Source: Gemmatimonadota bacterium
GTDB taxonomy: Bacteria > Gemmatimonadota > Gemmatimonadetes > Gemmatimonadales > GWC2-71-9
Length of the DNA stretch: 34,354 nt
Reading direction: 5' to 3'
Assembly: GCA_003220855.1 (NCBI GenBank)
Contig: QHTP01000035.1
Location: forward strand, 1 to 34,354
Positions 15,701 to 23,394 of the stretch are shown piece by piece (positions within the stretch are counted from its first letter, which is position 1; each line of letters begins with the position of its first letter). The position numbers were made by a program, and so were the translations under genes. A model generated the notes under the pieces. It was not told the origin of the DNA. It saw only the letters and a list, made by a program, of their open reading frames with translations, and ran no database searches.

Positions 15701-17175
15701 TCGAGGCGAACCGCGCCCACGAGGCGGCTGGGCGGCCGGTCGCCGTCCCGGTGCTCGAGCGTACCCGTGAACTCGGCGTTCTTGAGCGGCCCGTTGAGCG
15801 TGCCGCGGGCCAGGAGCGCGCCGTGCAGTCGCACCGCGGGCACGAGCCGCGCCACGGTGCCCAGGTCTACGCTTGCCGCCTCGACGGTGAACGGCTGGAA
15901 CCGGGGGCCGTCGGCCGCCTTGAGGTTCACCTCGCCGTTGCCGCGTAGCCGCGTCTCCGGCCACCCCGCTACGAGCGCGTCGCGGAACGACCAGTCGGCA
16001 TGGAGGGCGAGGGCGGTGAGCGGCCCCGTGGCGACGGTGCGCCCGCTGAGCCGTCCGGCAAAGGGGAGGGTGTCGAGAAAGGGCCGGGCCAACTCGAGGT
16101 CGAAATCGCGCGCCTCCAGATCGGCGTCGCGCAGCGCCACCAGCCCCGAGTCCGCGACGCTCAACGCGGTCACCCGGCCCGCGACGCCGCCGCCGCGGTA
16201 GGCCAGGCGCAGCGAATCGATCCCCACCTCCAGCACCCGGCTGCCGTGCGAGCGCACGCGCACGTCCCCCCACAGCACCCCCGGCGCGGGCGGCCCCGTG
16301 AAGCGACGATCGATAAACGGGAAATCGCCGAGCGTCGCCGAGTCCGCCCGCAGTCGCAGATCGAACAGCAGGGCGCCATGGGGCCAGCGGACGGCGCCAC
16401 GGGCGTCCCGCAGCGCGGACCCCGGCAGCCGCACGCGCGTGAGTCGGACCTCCATCGAGTCGCCGATCACCCGCAGCCGACCCGCGACGTCGACCAGCCG
16501 CACCCCAGGGTCGGAGCCCTCGAACGCGAGGCTCGACACGTCGATCCGGATGCCACGCTCGCCCGGCGAGGACACCTGCAGGGCCGCGAGGTGCGCGTCG
16601 AGATGTTCGAACCGGCGCACCCGCATCCGTCCGTTCGGGCCGCTGCTGGCGATCTCCAGCGCCGAATCGCCGGGCTCGGGGTGGCGCGCCTGGAGCCGCA
16701 GCGTGACGCTGCCGTCGCTGACGTGGACGTTGCGCAGCAGGATGAGCGCCGGTGGCCCATGCTTGCCCGTGTCCGGTCCACCCAACCGCAGGAGCTCCTC
16801 GATGTTCAGCCGCCCGCTCGGGTGCTGCACGATGTTGATCACCGGGCGGCGCAGGTCGAACTCGAACAGCACCACCCGCCCCGCCGCGAAATCGAACGGG
16901 TTGTAGCTCACGTCCGCCCGGGGCAGCCAGGCGACGAGCGTGGAGTCTGCGTCGAACAGGCGAACCTGAGAGAGGGTGAGACCGGTGAGCAGGGAGCCCC
17001 CCACGTCGCCGATCTCGATCGTGCCCGTGAACACCTGGTGTAGGGCCCCCGCCGTCGCGCGCGTGAGCAGCGCGCGTCCCGCGTCCGTGCCCACGAGTGA
17101 CGCGAGCGCTCCCAGGAAGGAGGCGAGCAACCCGGCGAGCATCCAGAGCGCGACCCCGAGCGAGCGGCGGACCAT
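12754..17175 (-). CDS. tamB: TamB-like AsmA-superfamily translocation/lipid-transfer protein
   Basis: From ATG 17175 this is a 1473-residue protein with an N-terminal membrane anchor (about residues 4-28, SLGVALWMLAGLLASFLGALASL). Long stretches of short amphipathic beta strands follow (for example LTGLTLSQVRLFDADSTLVAWL). The C-terminus is a TamB/DUF490 domain containing GRLTLQGPVFGSTLTGQVNVTSG, GSVRLTKRRNLYLVSGTLQAVRGTYRL and LSQTELISLLLFG. TamB spans the periplasm; the family is now linked to phospholipid transport and, with TamA, to outer-membrane protein assembly. The track ORF of 1841 residues runs on into the Omp85 gene and is too long. The ATG shares its A with the Omp85 stop (TGATG), so the two are coupled, as tamA and tamB are in other bacteria. 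Confidence 0.93.
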   Translation of the reverse strand: MVRRSLGVALWMLAGLLASFLGALASLVGTDAGRALLTRATAGALHQVFTGTIEIGDVGGSLLTGLTLSQVRLFDADSTLVAWLPRADVSYNPFDFAAGRVVLFEFDLRRPVINIVQHPSGRLNIEELLRLGGPDTGKHGPPALILLRNVHVSDGSVTLRLQARHPEPGDSALEIASSGPNGRMRVRRFEHLDAHLAALQVSSPGERGIRIDVSSLAFEGSDPGVRLVDVAGRLRVIGDSMEVRLTRVRLPGSALRDARGAVRWPHGALLFDLRLRADSATLGDFPFIDRRFTGPPAPGVLWGDVRVRSHGSRVLEVGIDSLRLAYRGGGVAGRVTALSVADSGLVALRDADLEARDFDLELARPFLDTLPFAGRLSGRTVATGPLTALALHADWSFRDALVAGWPETRLRGNGEVNLKAADGPRFQPFTVEAASVDLGTVARLVPAVRLHGALLARGTLNGPLKNAEFTGTLEHRDGDRPPSRLVGAVRLDTRGRVLGIYTDVTADSLSFDGLKGSFPTLPLRGAVSGPVKLAGPLDALETHAELHAGEAGDVRADGVLELDLPHYGARGFALATRDVDLGHWLSGAPPSRLGFTLRGAVTGDSGVAPSGAVTALLGPSLFAGVGLDSGALRLRLADRRLYVDSLRLAQSGLVTTGSGSLGWTRGTSGQLALDVAADSLSAIDSLVTWLVQRDTTARTDPDPGPNRPLAGSARVVATLGGSLDSLGVDVRASVDRVSWHGWQLPAGRARLGWHPGPTPTFALDVTLDSLAYGTLGFSGAAAAGRGTLDSLTWFVRSRMGGGGAFLAGGRLARRPGPGGAVLAVGLDSLAVQLPGDVWVLDRPTELTVTDSAARVSRLALGSVYGSGKLTLEGDLPTRGRADAHLQLEAFPLAGMYALLEQDTAGVGGTVTATAGLSGSRASPVSSGAFSLSNGRFGEFRAPFVDGTFEYRDRRLGAALHLWRSGQQILAVQAFLPLDLAIMPVERRQLPDTLSVRATADSVDLAVLEALTPAVQQVTGVFSTDLGIAGTWDAPRLRGALQIAAAAATIPALNVRYENVNGRLALSGDTIAVQSLSASSERGRADVSGVVRLERLTHPVLDLRIAADQFKALDLKNNVSITASGRLTLQGPVFGSTLTGQVNVTSGVLYFADLVQKRIVNLDELADTSLASLVEQQRLGAEFQNVFLDSLRIDDLGLDMGNDVWLRSNEANIQLGGSVRLTKRRNLYLVSGTLQAVRGTYRLKVGPVSREFVVSQGTVRYFGTPDQDAGLDIEAKHVVHPVPTPGFPNDDITVVAHITGTLIVPKVTLAAEKQDLSQTELISLLLFGKRSVDLAGDQGGIADQRAVLQSALSVLSGEIEQTIVSGGVPVDYVEIRPSGGGAGTPLLGWQVAVGRQLGPKTFLVVNAGFNSEVCQAPQQQAGVTNTLGLSLQFRISPEWRTEASFEPVQACDLSGTQAAPARQLGLDLFWERRY

Positions 17176-19295
17176 CAGAACGCCTGGCCCACCGCGAACT
17201 GTACCACCACGCGGCGCCAGAACCCCGGCGGCAAGCCGGGACGCACCAGCACCTGGTTCCCGGTCGAATCGGTCACCGCCGTCAGGCCCTTGGTCTTCGT
17301 ATTGAGCAGGTACAGCGCTCCAGGTTCGGAAGGATAGCCGTTGTAGGCGGCGTCCAGCCGTACCGGCCCGAGCGGGGTCACGAACCGAACACCCACACCC
17401 GGCGTGAATCGCACGCCTCCCACGGTCGCGACGTCCCGCTCCCACACCTGCCCCACATCCGCGAACACGGCCACCCGCATACGGTCGGGGAACAGCGGCG
17501 TCGGGAATCGGAACTCGGCATTGGCCACGAAGATCGCATTGCCGCCGGTGGCCGACGCCTGAAGGTTGTGGTAGGTCGTGTCGGTACCGCTGACTTCGAT
17601 GGAGTCCGTGACGTACACGCGCGGACCCAGATCGTTGCGGGCGTAGCCGCGCACCGAGTTGGGACCTCCGCCATAGAATCGCTGATCCGGCGGTACGAAC
17701 CTGACGCTCTGGCGGGCGAAGCTGATCTGGCGCGCCGGGAGGATCGTCCCGCTCAGCACGCGCCACGCGAATGCCCCGCGCCGCCCGATGGGATAGTAGT
17801 GCGACACCTCGAGCTGCCCGCGGTTGAATTCGTACAACGTGTCGGAGCCGACCAGCCGGGAAGAGTGCGTCAGCGACGCGGTGACGACACCGCCCCCCGT
17901 AGGGTCGAGCACCGAGTTCGTCTGGTTCCGCACGGCGGACACCGTCACCGCCCCGAACCGCCGCCGGTTCGAGAGGAACGCTTGCTCGGACGAGTCGCAC
18001 AGCCGGAACAGCTGGCAGTAAACGGCCGGGGCCGCGGCCGTCCGCCCCACGGAATAACTGTAGCCCAGCGTGACCGGAATGTTGCGCCGGGCATTGAACG
18101 TCACAGCCAGGTTCGCGCCCACCGCCTGGCGCGTGTACGCGTTGAACTCCGAGCGCCGCTCGGTGAACAGCGCAATGCTCGCGGCGTGCCGGGGCGACAG
18201 GAACGCCGGCTGGCGCACCGTGATGGTGGCGTTGTAGTTGACGGTATCGGATGTGGCATCGTCGTGGAGCGGATGACACACATTCTTCCTGAGCCCGGCA
18301 TCAACGGGAATGCCGACGCCGAGCTTGGAGAGCTGCCCGCTGAGATCGAGCGAGCGGGCGCCGCCGAGGAAGTCGTACGCCGTCCACCCGCTTTGCACTC
18401 GGAAGCAGTCGAGTGAGCCGTACCCCGCGCCGATCCTGATACGGTGCAGCGGTGCTTCCGCCACGCGCACGATCACCTGCACGGTCGAGTCGCCGCCGGG
18501 CCGGGGCACACTGTCGGCCAGCACCACGTTGACCGAACGGAACATCCCCAAGCCGTACAGGTCGCGCTGCGTCACATACAACTGATCCTGCCGAAACCAG
18601 TCCCCTGGCCGCACCGAGAGCATGCGCCGCACGCTTCCCGTGTCCACCTGGCCGGCACCCGCGATGATCACCTCGCCCACCCGCATCCGCCGCCCCGGCA
18701 CGCCCTCCAGCGCCGCGACCGCCTGGAGCGCCGCAGCGTCCACGTCGTAGCTCCGCAGCACGTCGGCGTACGGATACCCGCGATTCTTGAGCCGGCCCAC
18801 GATCGTGTCGGCGGACGCCTGGAACAGCGCCCGGTTGAACGGGTCCCCGACCTGCAGCGGCAGCGCCCGCTTCAAGGCCGGCACGTCCAGGATCGAGTCG
18901 ACGCCCAGCACGTCGAGCCTGGTGAGCCGCACCGGGTCGCCCTCGTAGATCCGGAACGTCACGTACACGTCCCTCGCATCGCGCCGCACCAGGGTGTCGA
19001 TCACGGCGTTCATGTACCCGCTCTGGCGATACAGCAGCAGCAGGCGAACGACGTCACGACGAAACTCGAGCTCGTTGAAGGACCGCTTCTCCCCGAGCCC
19101 GAGCCATCGGAGAAAGGGGCTGGTCGCGAAGGCGCTCGAATTGGTGGTGGCGATTGCGGCGCTCAGCGTGTAGCGGTCGATCGCGTGGTTCCCCTCGAAG
19201 GAAAGGCCGCGGACTACCCGCTGCGGCTCCTGCTGCGCGGCGAGGCGAGCCGCCGCGAGGACGGCGACGACGAGGACCGGAAGAGACGCACGCAA
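17175..19295 (-). CDS. Omp85/BamA-TamA family outer-membrane protein
   Basis: I start this gene at TTG 19295, giving 706 residues with a clean signal peptide (MRASLPVLVVAVLAAARLAAQ). The track start at 19430 lies inside the divergent gene. POTRA-like repeats follow at about residues 28-270 (VVRGLSFEGNHAID, LTRLDVLGVDSI, RVGEVIIAGAGQVDTGSVRRML). A 16-strand-type barrel then follows with FYGGGPNSVRGYARNDLG, the conserved Omp85 loop-6 VRGY/VRGF motif, and a C-terminal phenylalanine usual in outer-membrane proteins. Direct coupling to tamB makes a TamA-like role more likely than the essential BamA role, but sequence alone does not settle it. A promoter with a perfect TTGACA lies just upstream. 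Confidence 0.92.
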   Translation of the reverse strand: MRASLPVLVVAVLAAARLAAQQEPQRVVRGLSFEGNHAIDRYTLSAAIATTNSSAFATSPFLRWLGLGEKRSFNELEFRRDVVRLLLLYRQSGYMNAVIDTLVRRDARDVYVTFRIYEGDPVRLTRLDVLGVDSILDVPALKRALPLQVGDPFNRALFQASADTIVGRLKNRGYPYADVLRSYDVDAAALQAVAALEGVPGRRMRVGEVIIAGAGQVDTGSVRRMLSVRPGDWFRQDQLYVTQRDLYGLGMFRSVNVVLADSVPRPGGDSTVQVIVRVAEAPLHRIRIGAGYGSLDCFRVQSGWTAYDFLGGARSLDLSGQLSKLGVGIPVDAGLRKNVCHPLHDDATSDTVNYNATITVRQPAFLSPRHAASIALFTERRSEFNAYTRQAVGANLAVTFNARRNIPVTLGYSYSVGRTAAAPAVYCQLFRLCDSSEQAFLSNRRRFGAVTVSAVRNQTNSVLDPTGGGVVTASLTHSSRLVGSDTLYEFNRGQLEVSHYYPIGRRGAFAWRVLSGTILPARQISFARQSVRFVPPDQRFYGGGPNSVRGYARNDLGPRVYVTDSIEVSGTDTTYHNLQASATGGNAIFVANAEFRFPTPLFPDRMRVAVFADVGQVWERDVATVGGVRFTPGVGVRFVTPLGPVRLDAAYNGYPSEPGALYLLNTKTKGLTAVTDSTGNQVLVRPGLPPGFWRRVVVQFAVGQAF

Positions 19296-19324
19296 TTGAC
19301 GCGGTCGGGCTGCCTCCCTATGTT
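19296..19324 (+). promoter_or_regulatory. Promoter for the ABC binding-protein gene
   Basis: TTGACG (19296-19301) and TATGTT (19319-19324) are separated by 17 bases. They match 5 of 6 and 4 of 6 of the sigma-70 consensus, with a predicted start near 19331 and a leader of about 38 bases. The -10 word overlaps the -10 word of the opposite-strand promoter. Confidence 0.5.
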
Positions 19325-19348
19325 GGCTCGCTCCCCCCACACTGTCAA
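19320..19348 (-). promoter_or_regulatory. Promoter for the Omp85-tamB operon
   Basis: On the minus strand a perfect TTGACA (19348-19343) is followed after 17 bases by CAACAT (19325-19320), a weak -10. The predicted start near 19313 is about 18 bases before TTG 19295. GGGAGG at 19318-19313 is too far (17 bases) to be a normal ribosome site and may lie at or before the transcript start. Confidence 0.45.
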
Positions 19349-19368
19349 CCTTTTCGACACTCGACCCC

Positions 19369-20919
19369 ATGCGCGCGCGCTCCATCCTCCTGCACACGAC
19401 CCTCGTTGCCACGATCGCATGTGGTCGCACGGCCCCCGGGCGCGCCGGGCTCGTCTACTACGAGTCGTACGACCCGCGCTCGCTCGATCCCGCGCTGTCG
19501 ACCGACGTGCCCACCGGGGAGATGGTCACGCTCGCGTTCGACGGGTTGACGCAGTTCGATCCCGATGGCCGGCTCGAGCCGGCGCTGGCCGATCGCTGGA
19601 CCGCGTCGCCGGACGGTCGACGCTACGTGTTTCACCTGCGAGCGGGCGTCAAGTTCCACAACGGGACGCCACTCACCGCCGCGGCGGTGCGCGCGAGCTT
19701 CCTGCGGGTGCTCGCCCCAGGGACCCGGGGCGGTCGCCCCTGGCCGCTGTACCCCATCGCCGGGGCCGAGGAGTACGCGGCCGGCCGCGCCGCGGGCGTG
19801 CGCGGCATGACGCTGCGCGACGACTCGGGGCTGGCGTTCACGCTGACGGAGCCGCTCGCCATCTTCCCGAAGTTTCTCGCCATGCCGGTCGCGAGCGTGA
19901 CGCCCGCGCCCGCGCCGCCGGAGCTGGGGCAGCGACCGATCGGGACGGGCCCGTGGCGGTTCGTGGCGTGGCAGCACGACGACGCGCTCACGTTCGCGCG
20001 CAATCCCGACTACTGGGGTGGCGCCCCGCTCGCCGACACGCTCATCGTGCGCATCGTCCCCGAGCCGCTCACCCGGGCCGCCGAGTTCGAGGCAGGCCGG
20101 TTGAGCGTGATCGAGGTGCCGTTCGGCGAGACGGCGCGGTGGCGCGCGCAGCACCCCGGCTGGCTGGCCGAGAAACCGGCGCTGCGCGTGGTCTACGTCG
20201 CGCTCAACAACCGGCGTGGGCCGCTCTCCGACACGCGCGTGCGCCGGGCCATCAACCAGGCGGTGAACGTGCCGGAGATCCTGGCGACCGTGTACGGCGG
20301 GCGCGGCATCCTGGCACGCGGCGCGATCCCGCCCGCCCTCGCCGGGAGCGACACCACGCGTCGGGCATACGGCTACGATCCCGCCGCCGCGCGGCGGCTG
20401 CTCGCCGAAGCGGGGTACGCCGGTGGCATCGACGTGCAGCTGTGGCGCACGGCGTCGAACGTCGAGTTGTCGCGCGCGGCCCAAGCGATTCAATCCCAGC
20501 TCGCCGCGGCGGGGGTACGGGTGGAGCTGGTCGAGCGCGACGCCTCGAGTCAGCGCGAGGCGGCCCGCAAGGGCCAGGCCGACATGGTGATTCTCGACTG
20601 GTGGGCCGACTATCCCGACGCCGACAACTTCCTCTATCCACTGTTCTACTCGGGGAGCTTCGGGGCGGGCGGGAACTATGCGTTCTACTCGGACGCCGTC
20701 ACGGACTCGCTCATTCTCGCCGCCCGGCGAACCACGGACGACGCCGGCCGCACGGCGCTGTACCGGCGGATCGACGACCGTGTCTACGCCGCGGCGCCGT
20801 GGCTCTACCTCTGGTTCCCAAAGGACCTGTGGGCCCACCGGCCCGACCTGGGCGGGTGGGATCTGCCGGTCATCTTCAACGGACAGCGCTGGACCCACGC
20901 GCGCGTCGGGGGCCGGTGA
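19369..20919 (+). CDS. Family-5 (DppA/OppA-type) ABC transporter substrate-binding lipoprotein
   Basis: The 516-residue product has an N-terminal signal with a possible lipobox ending at C18 (LVATIACGR). It then shows the SBP_bac_5 hallmarks: YYESYDPRSLDPALSTDVPTGEM, LTQFDPDGRLEPALADRW, YVFHLRAGVKFHNGTPLTA, GTGPWRFVAW, RNPDYWGG, and ALNNRRGPLSDTRVRRAINQAVN. Family members bind peptides, nickel, haem or sugars outside the inner membrane and deliver them to a two-permease, two-ATPase importer. The start ATG is supported by the signal peptide; there is no obvious Shine-Dalgarno site. The stop shares a base with the permease ATG (TGATG). Only one permease and no ATPase follow, so the transporter is incomplete here. 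Confidence 0.93.
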   Translation: MRARSILLHTTLVATIACGRTAPGRAGLVYYESYDPRSLDPALSTDVPTGEMVTLAFDGLTQFDPDGRLEPALADRWTASPDGRRYVFHLRAGVKFHNGTPLTAAAVRASFLRVLAPGTRGGRPWPLYPIAGAEEYAAGRAAGVRGMTLRDDSGLAFTLTEPLAIFPKFLAMPVASVTPAPAPPELGQRPIGTGPWRFVAWQHDDALTFARNPDYWGGAPLADTLIVRIVPEPLTRAAEFEAGRLSVIEVPFGETARWRAQHPGWLAEKPALRVVYVALNNRRGPLSDTRVRRAINQAVNVPEILATVYGGRGILARGAIPPALAGSDTTRRAYGYDPAAARRLLAEAGYAGGIDVQLWRTASNVELSRAAQAIQSQLAAAGVRVELVERDASSQREAARKGQADMVILDWWADYPDADNFLYPLFYSGSFGAGGNYAFYSDAVTDSLILAARRTTDDAGRTALYRRIDDRVYAAAPWLYLWFPKDLWAHRPDLGGWDLPVIFNGQRWTHARVGGR

Positions 20920-21836
20920 TGCGGCTCGTCGGGCGGCGCCTGCTCATGACGCTGCCGACGCTGTTCGGGGTGCTGGTGGTTGCCTTTCTGCTGCTGAACG
21001 TCGCCCCGGGCGATCCCGTCGCCGCGATGGTGGGCGAGCGCGCCGACTCGGCCACGATCGCGCGGCTGCGGGCCGAGCTGCATCTCGACGATCCGCTCCC
21101 GGCACGGTTCGGGCACTACGTGTGGGGCGTGGTGCGGGGCGATTTGGGGCGCTCCTACATCACCCAGCGACCGATCGTCCAGGACCTGGAGGAGCGCTTC
21201 CCCAAGACGGTGCAGCTCGCCCTGGCGGCGATGCTCCTCGCCGCGCTGTGCGGCATCACGCTGGGGGCGGTGTCGGCGGTCCAGCCGGGGGGCGTGTTCG
21301 ACCGGCTCGCCATGCTCGTGTCGTATCTGGGAGTGTCGTTCCCCGTGTACTGGGTGGGGCTGCTCCTGATCCTCGTGTTCGCGCTGGGCCTCCACTGGCT
21401 GCCGCCGTCGGGCTCGGGCGGCCTCGCGTATCTCGTCTTGCCCGCGCTGACGCTCGGGATGCGCTCGATCGCGTTCCTGTCGCGCATCACCCGCGCGGCC
21501 ATGCTCGACGTGCTGTCGAGCGATTTCGTGCGCACGGCGCGGGCGAAGGGCTTGAGCGAGGCGACGGTGGTGCTGCGTCATGGGCTCCGCAACGCGCTGG
21601 TCCCGGTGATCACCGTACTGGGACTCGACACCGGGAGCTATCTGACCGGCAGTATTCTCACGGAGACGATCTTCGGCTGGCCGGGCCTAGGCCGCTACGT
21701 GCTCACCGCGATCGAGAAACGCGACCTGCCGGCGATCCAGGGAGGTATTCTGTTCATGTCCCTCGTGTTCGTGCTGGTGAACCTCGTGACGGACTTGCTC
21801 TATGCGAAAGCTGATCCTCGCATCGCTTACGATTAG
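20919..21836 (+). CDS. DppB-type ABC transporter permease
   Basis: The 305-residue inner-membrane permease has the DppB-family layout. The first membrane helix is LLMTLPTLFGVLVVAFLLLNVAPGDP. A periplasmic segment with LRAELHLDDPLPARFGHYVWGVVRGDLG follows, then about five more helices, the ATPase-coupling EAA-type loop DFVRTARAKGLSEATVVLRHGLRNAL, and the usual ending LLYAKADPRI. The 1130-residue track ORF fuses it to unrelated upstream sequence and is rejected. A second permease (DppC) and the ATPases DppD/DppF would be expected next; instead a carboxypeptidase gene starts 35 bases before this gene ends. The missing subunits may be encoded elsewhere. Confidence 0.95.
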   Translation: MRLVGRRLLMTLPTLFGVLVVAFLLLNVAPGDPVAAMVGERADSATIARLRAELHLDDPLPARFGHYVWGVVRGDLGRSYITQRPIVQDLEERFPKTVQLALAAMLLAALCGITLGAVSAVQPGGVFDRLAMLVSYLGVSFPVYWVGLLLILVFALGLHWLPPSGSGGLAYLVLPALTLGMRSIAFLSRITRAAMLDVLSSDFVRTARAKGLSEATVVLRHGLRNALVPVITVLGLDTGSYLTGSILTETIFGWPGLGRYVLTAIEKRDLPAIQGGILFMSLVFVLVNLVTDLLYAKADPRIAYD

Positions 21837-23319
21837 CTCGGGCCTCGCGGCGCAATCATCCGTCCCGCGGCCGCGCACCGCGGCGCTGCGCGGCTCCCTG
21901 GAGCACCGGCTGGCGCAGCTGGTCGACGCGCCGCCGTTCGACCGCGCCACGTGGGGGATGTACGTGGTGGACGACCGCGGCCGCGTGGTGTACCAGCGCA
22001 ACGCCGATCATTTTTCCGTGCCGGCGAGCAACACCAAGCTCGTCGTCACCGCGGCCGCGGCCGTGCTGCTGCCGGTGGATTACCGCGTGACGACGAGTCT
22101 GTACGTGAACGGGCGGGTGGAGGGCGGCGTGCTGTACGGCGACCTGATCCTCTACGGGCGGGGCGATCCCACGTGGTCGGAGCGGTGCTTCTCCGTCGAC
22201 ACGCTCGCGCCCGGCGCCTGTGACTCGGTGTCCACGGCCATCGACGCCATCGCGGACTCCGTACGCGCCCGCGGCATCCGGCGCATCACGGGAAAGCTGG
22301 TGGGCGACGGGTCGTATTTCGAGCCGACCCTGATTCACTACGGCTGGAACGCGTGGGACCTGACGTGGTGGTACGCGGCCCCGGTTTCGGGCCTCGGGTT
22401 CCACGACAACAGCCTGGACTTCCACATCGCCCCCGGGCCCGCCGTGGACGCACCGCCGGTGATCACGTGGTCACCCGACCTGGGGCTCATCACGTTCGAA
22501 AACCGCGCCCGCACTGTGCCCGCGGACTCAACATCGACCATCGGCGACAACTTCTTCCGGAGCGGCGCGGGGTGGAACGTGCGGGCGGAGGGGACGGTCG
22601 CACTCGGCAAGAAGCCATGGGTGGAGAGCGTGGCGCTTCCGGACCCGAACCTCTACGCCGCGCGGGCCCTGGCGACGTCGCTCGGACGCAAGGGCGTGGC
22701 GGTAGCGGGGGGCGCGCTGAGCACCACCGATTCGCTCGCCTACCGAGCCGCCCGGTGCTGCGGGTCGCCCCTCGTCGAATACCGCGGGCGCCCGCTGCCC
22801 GACGTCATCTTCCCGATCCTCAACACCAGCCAGAACTGGTTCGCCGAAATGCTGCTGAAGGTGCTGGGTCGCGAGATCAAAGGAGAGGGCAGCTGGGCGG
22901 CGGGGCTCGACGTGGAGCGCCGTTTCTTGATCGATTCGGTGAAGATCGACTCCACCGCCTTCGCGCTCGAGGACGGGTCGGGGCTCGCGGCCGGCAACCT
23001 GGTCACGCCGCACGCGTTCGCCCAGCTCCTGGCGTACATGCACCGCCATCCCAAAGGAGCGGCGTTCGTGGCCGCCCTGCCGCACGCGGGACAACCGGGG
23101 TCGCTCCTCAAGCGCTTCGTCGGCACGCCGCTCGAAGGCCGCGTGATCGCGAAGACCGGCAGCATCGATCGCGTCAACAGCCTGTCGGGCTACATCGAGC
23201 AGCCGAATGGCCGGACCGTCACGTTCAGCGTCCAGGCGAACGGGCATGCGGTTCCCTACCAACAAATGTTGGCGCAGATCGACTCGGTAGTGGTTGAAAT
23301 AGGAAAGACGTCACGGTAA
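21802..23319 (+). CDS. dacB: PBP4-type D-Ala-D-Ala carboxypeptidase/endopeptidase (peptidase S13)
   Basis: The 505-residue protein begins with a convincing signal peptide (MRKLILASLTISSGLAAQS) and has the three penicillin-binding motifs of family S13: SxxK as S76-N-T-K79, SxN as S343-Q-N345, and KTG at 451-453. S13 enzymes remove the terminal D-Ala from peptidoglycan stem peptides or cut cross-links in the periplasm. The long segment between SxxK and SxN matches the extra domains of PBP4. The signal peptide fixes the start at 21802, so the gene overlaps the permease by 35 bases in another frame. With a peptide-type binding protein and permease upstream, a role in recovering wall peptides is plausible; this is inference. 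Confidence 0.94.
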   Translation: MRKLILASLTISSGLAAQSSVPRPRTAALRGSLEHRLAQLVDAPPFDRATWGMYVVDDRGRVVYQRNADHFSVPASNTKLVVTAAAAVLLPVDYRVTTSLYVNGRVEGGVLYGDLILYGRGDPTWSERCFSVDTLAPGACDSVSTAIDAIADSVRARGIRRITGKLVGDGSYFEPTLIHYGWNAWDLTWWYAAPVSGLGFHDNSLDFHIAPGPAVDAPPVITWSPDLGLITFENRARTVPADSTSTIGDNFFRSGAGWNVRAEGTVALGKKPWVESVALPDPNLYAARALATSLGRKGVAVAGGALSTTDSLAYRAARCCGSPLVEYRGRPLPDVIFPILNTSQNWFAEMLLKVLGREIKGEGSWAAGLDVERRFLIDSVKIDSTAFALEDGSGLAAGNLVTPHAFAQLLAYMHRHPKGAAFVAALPHAGQPGSLLKRFVGTPLEGRVIAKTGSIDRVNSLSGYIEQPNGRTVTFSVQANGHAVPYQQMLAQIDSVVVEIGKTSR

Positions 23320-23377
23320 GACGTCACGGGAACGACGTCGTCCCGTGACGCCTCTCCGCGGCGGTTCTCCGTGACGT
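23308..23377. terminator. Nested CGTCACGG inverted repeats between convergent genes (likely bidirectional terminator)
   Basis: The word CGTCACGG occurs at the dacB 3' end and again at 23322-23329; its complement CCGTGACG occurs at 23343-23350 and 23369-23376. The central pair forms a hairpin with 9-bp arms CGTCACGGG (23322-23330) and CCCGTGACG (23342-23350), around a loop that is itself palindromic (ACGACGTCGT). It lies between converging genes, which suits a terminator, although no strong T-run follows directly. Confidence 0.6.
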
Positions 23378-23394
23378 AGTTCCCTTGACGCCTT

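Noticed and set aside
16600-16620. GTTCGAA words (about 4071, 16606, 22493) resembling a tRNA T-arm
   Set aside because: No matching acceptor stem, D-arm or anticodon stem nearby; all lie within well-supported coding sequence.
17176-18279. N-terminal extension of the tamB ORF to 1841 residues
   Set aside because: The extra residues are an off-frame reading of the Omp85 gene. The ATG at 17175 gives the expected membrane anchor and couples to the Omp85 stop.
18444-21836. 1130-residue plus-strand ORF covering the Omp85 antisense and the binding protein
   Set aside because: Only the last 305 residues (DppB permease) are real. The remainder is antisense to the Omp85 gene and an off-frame reading of the binding-protein gene.
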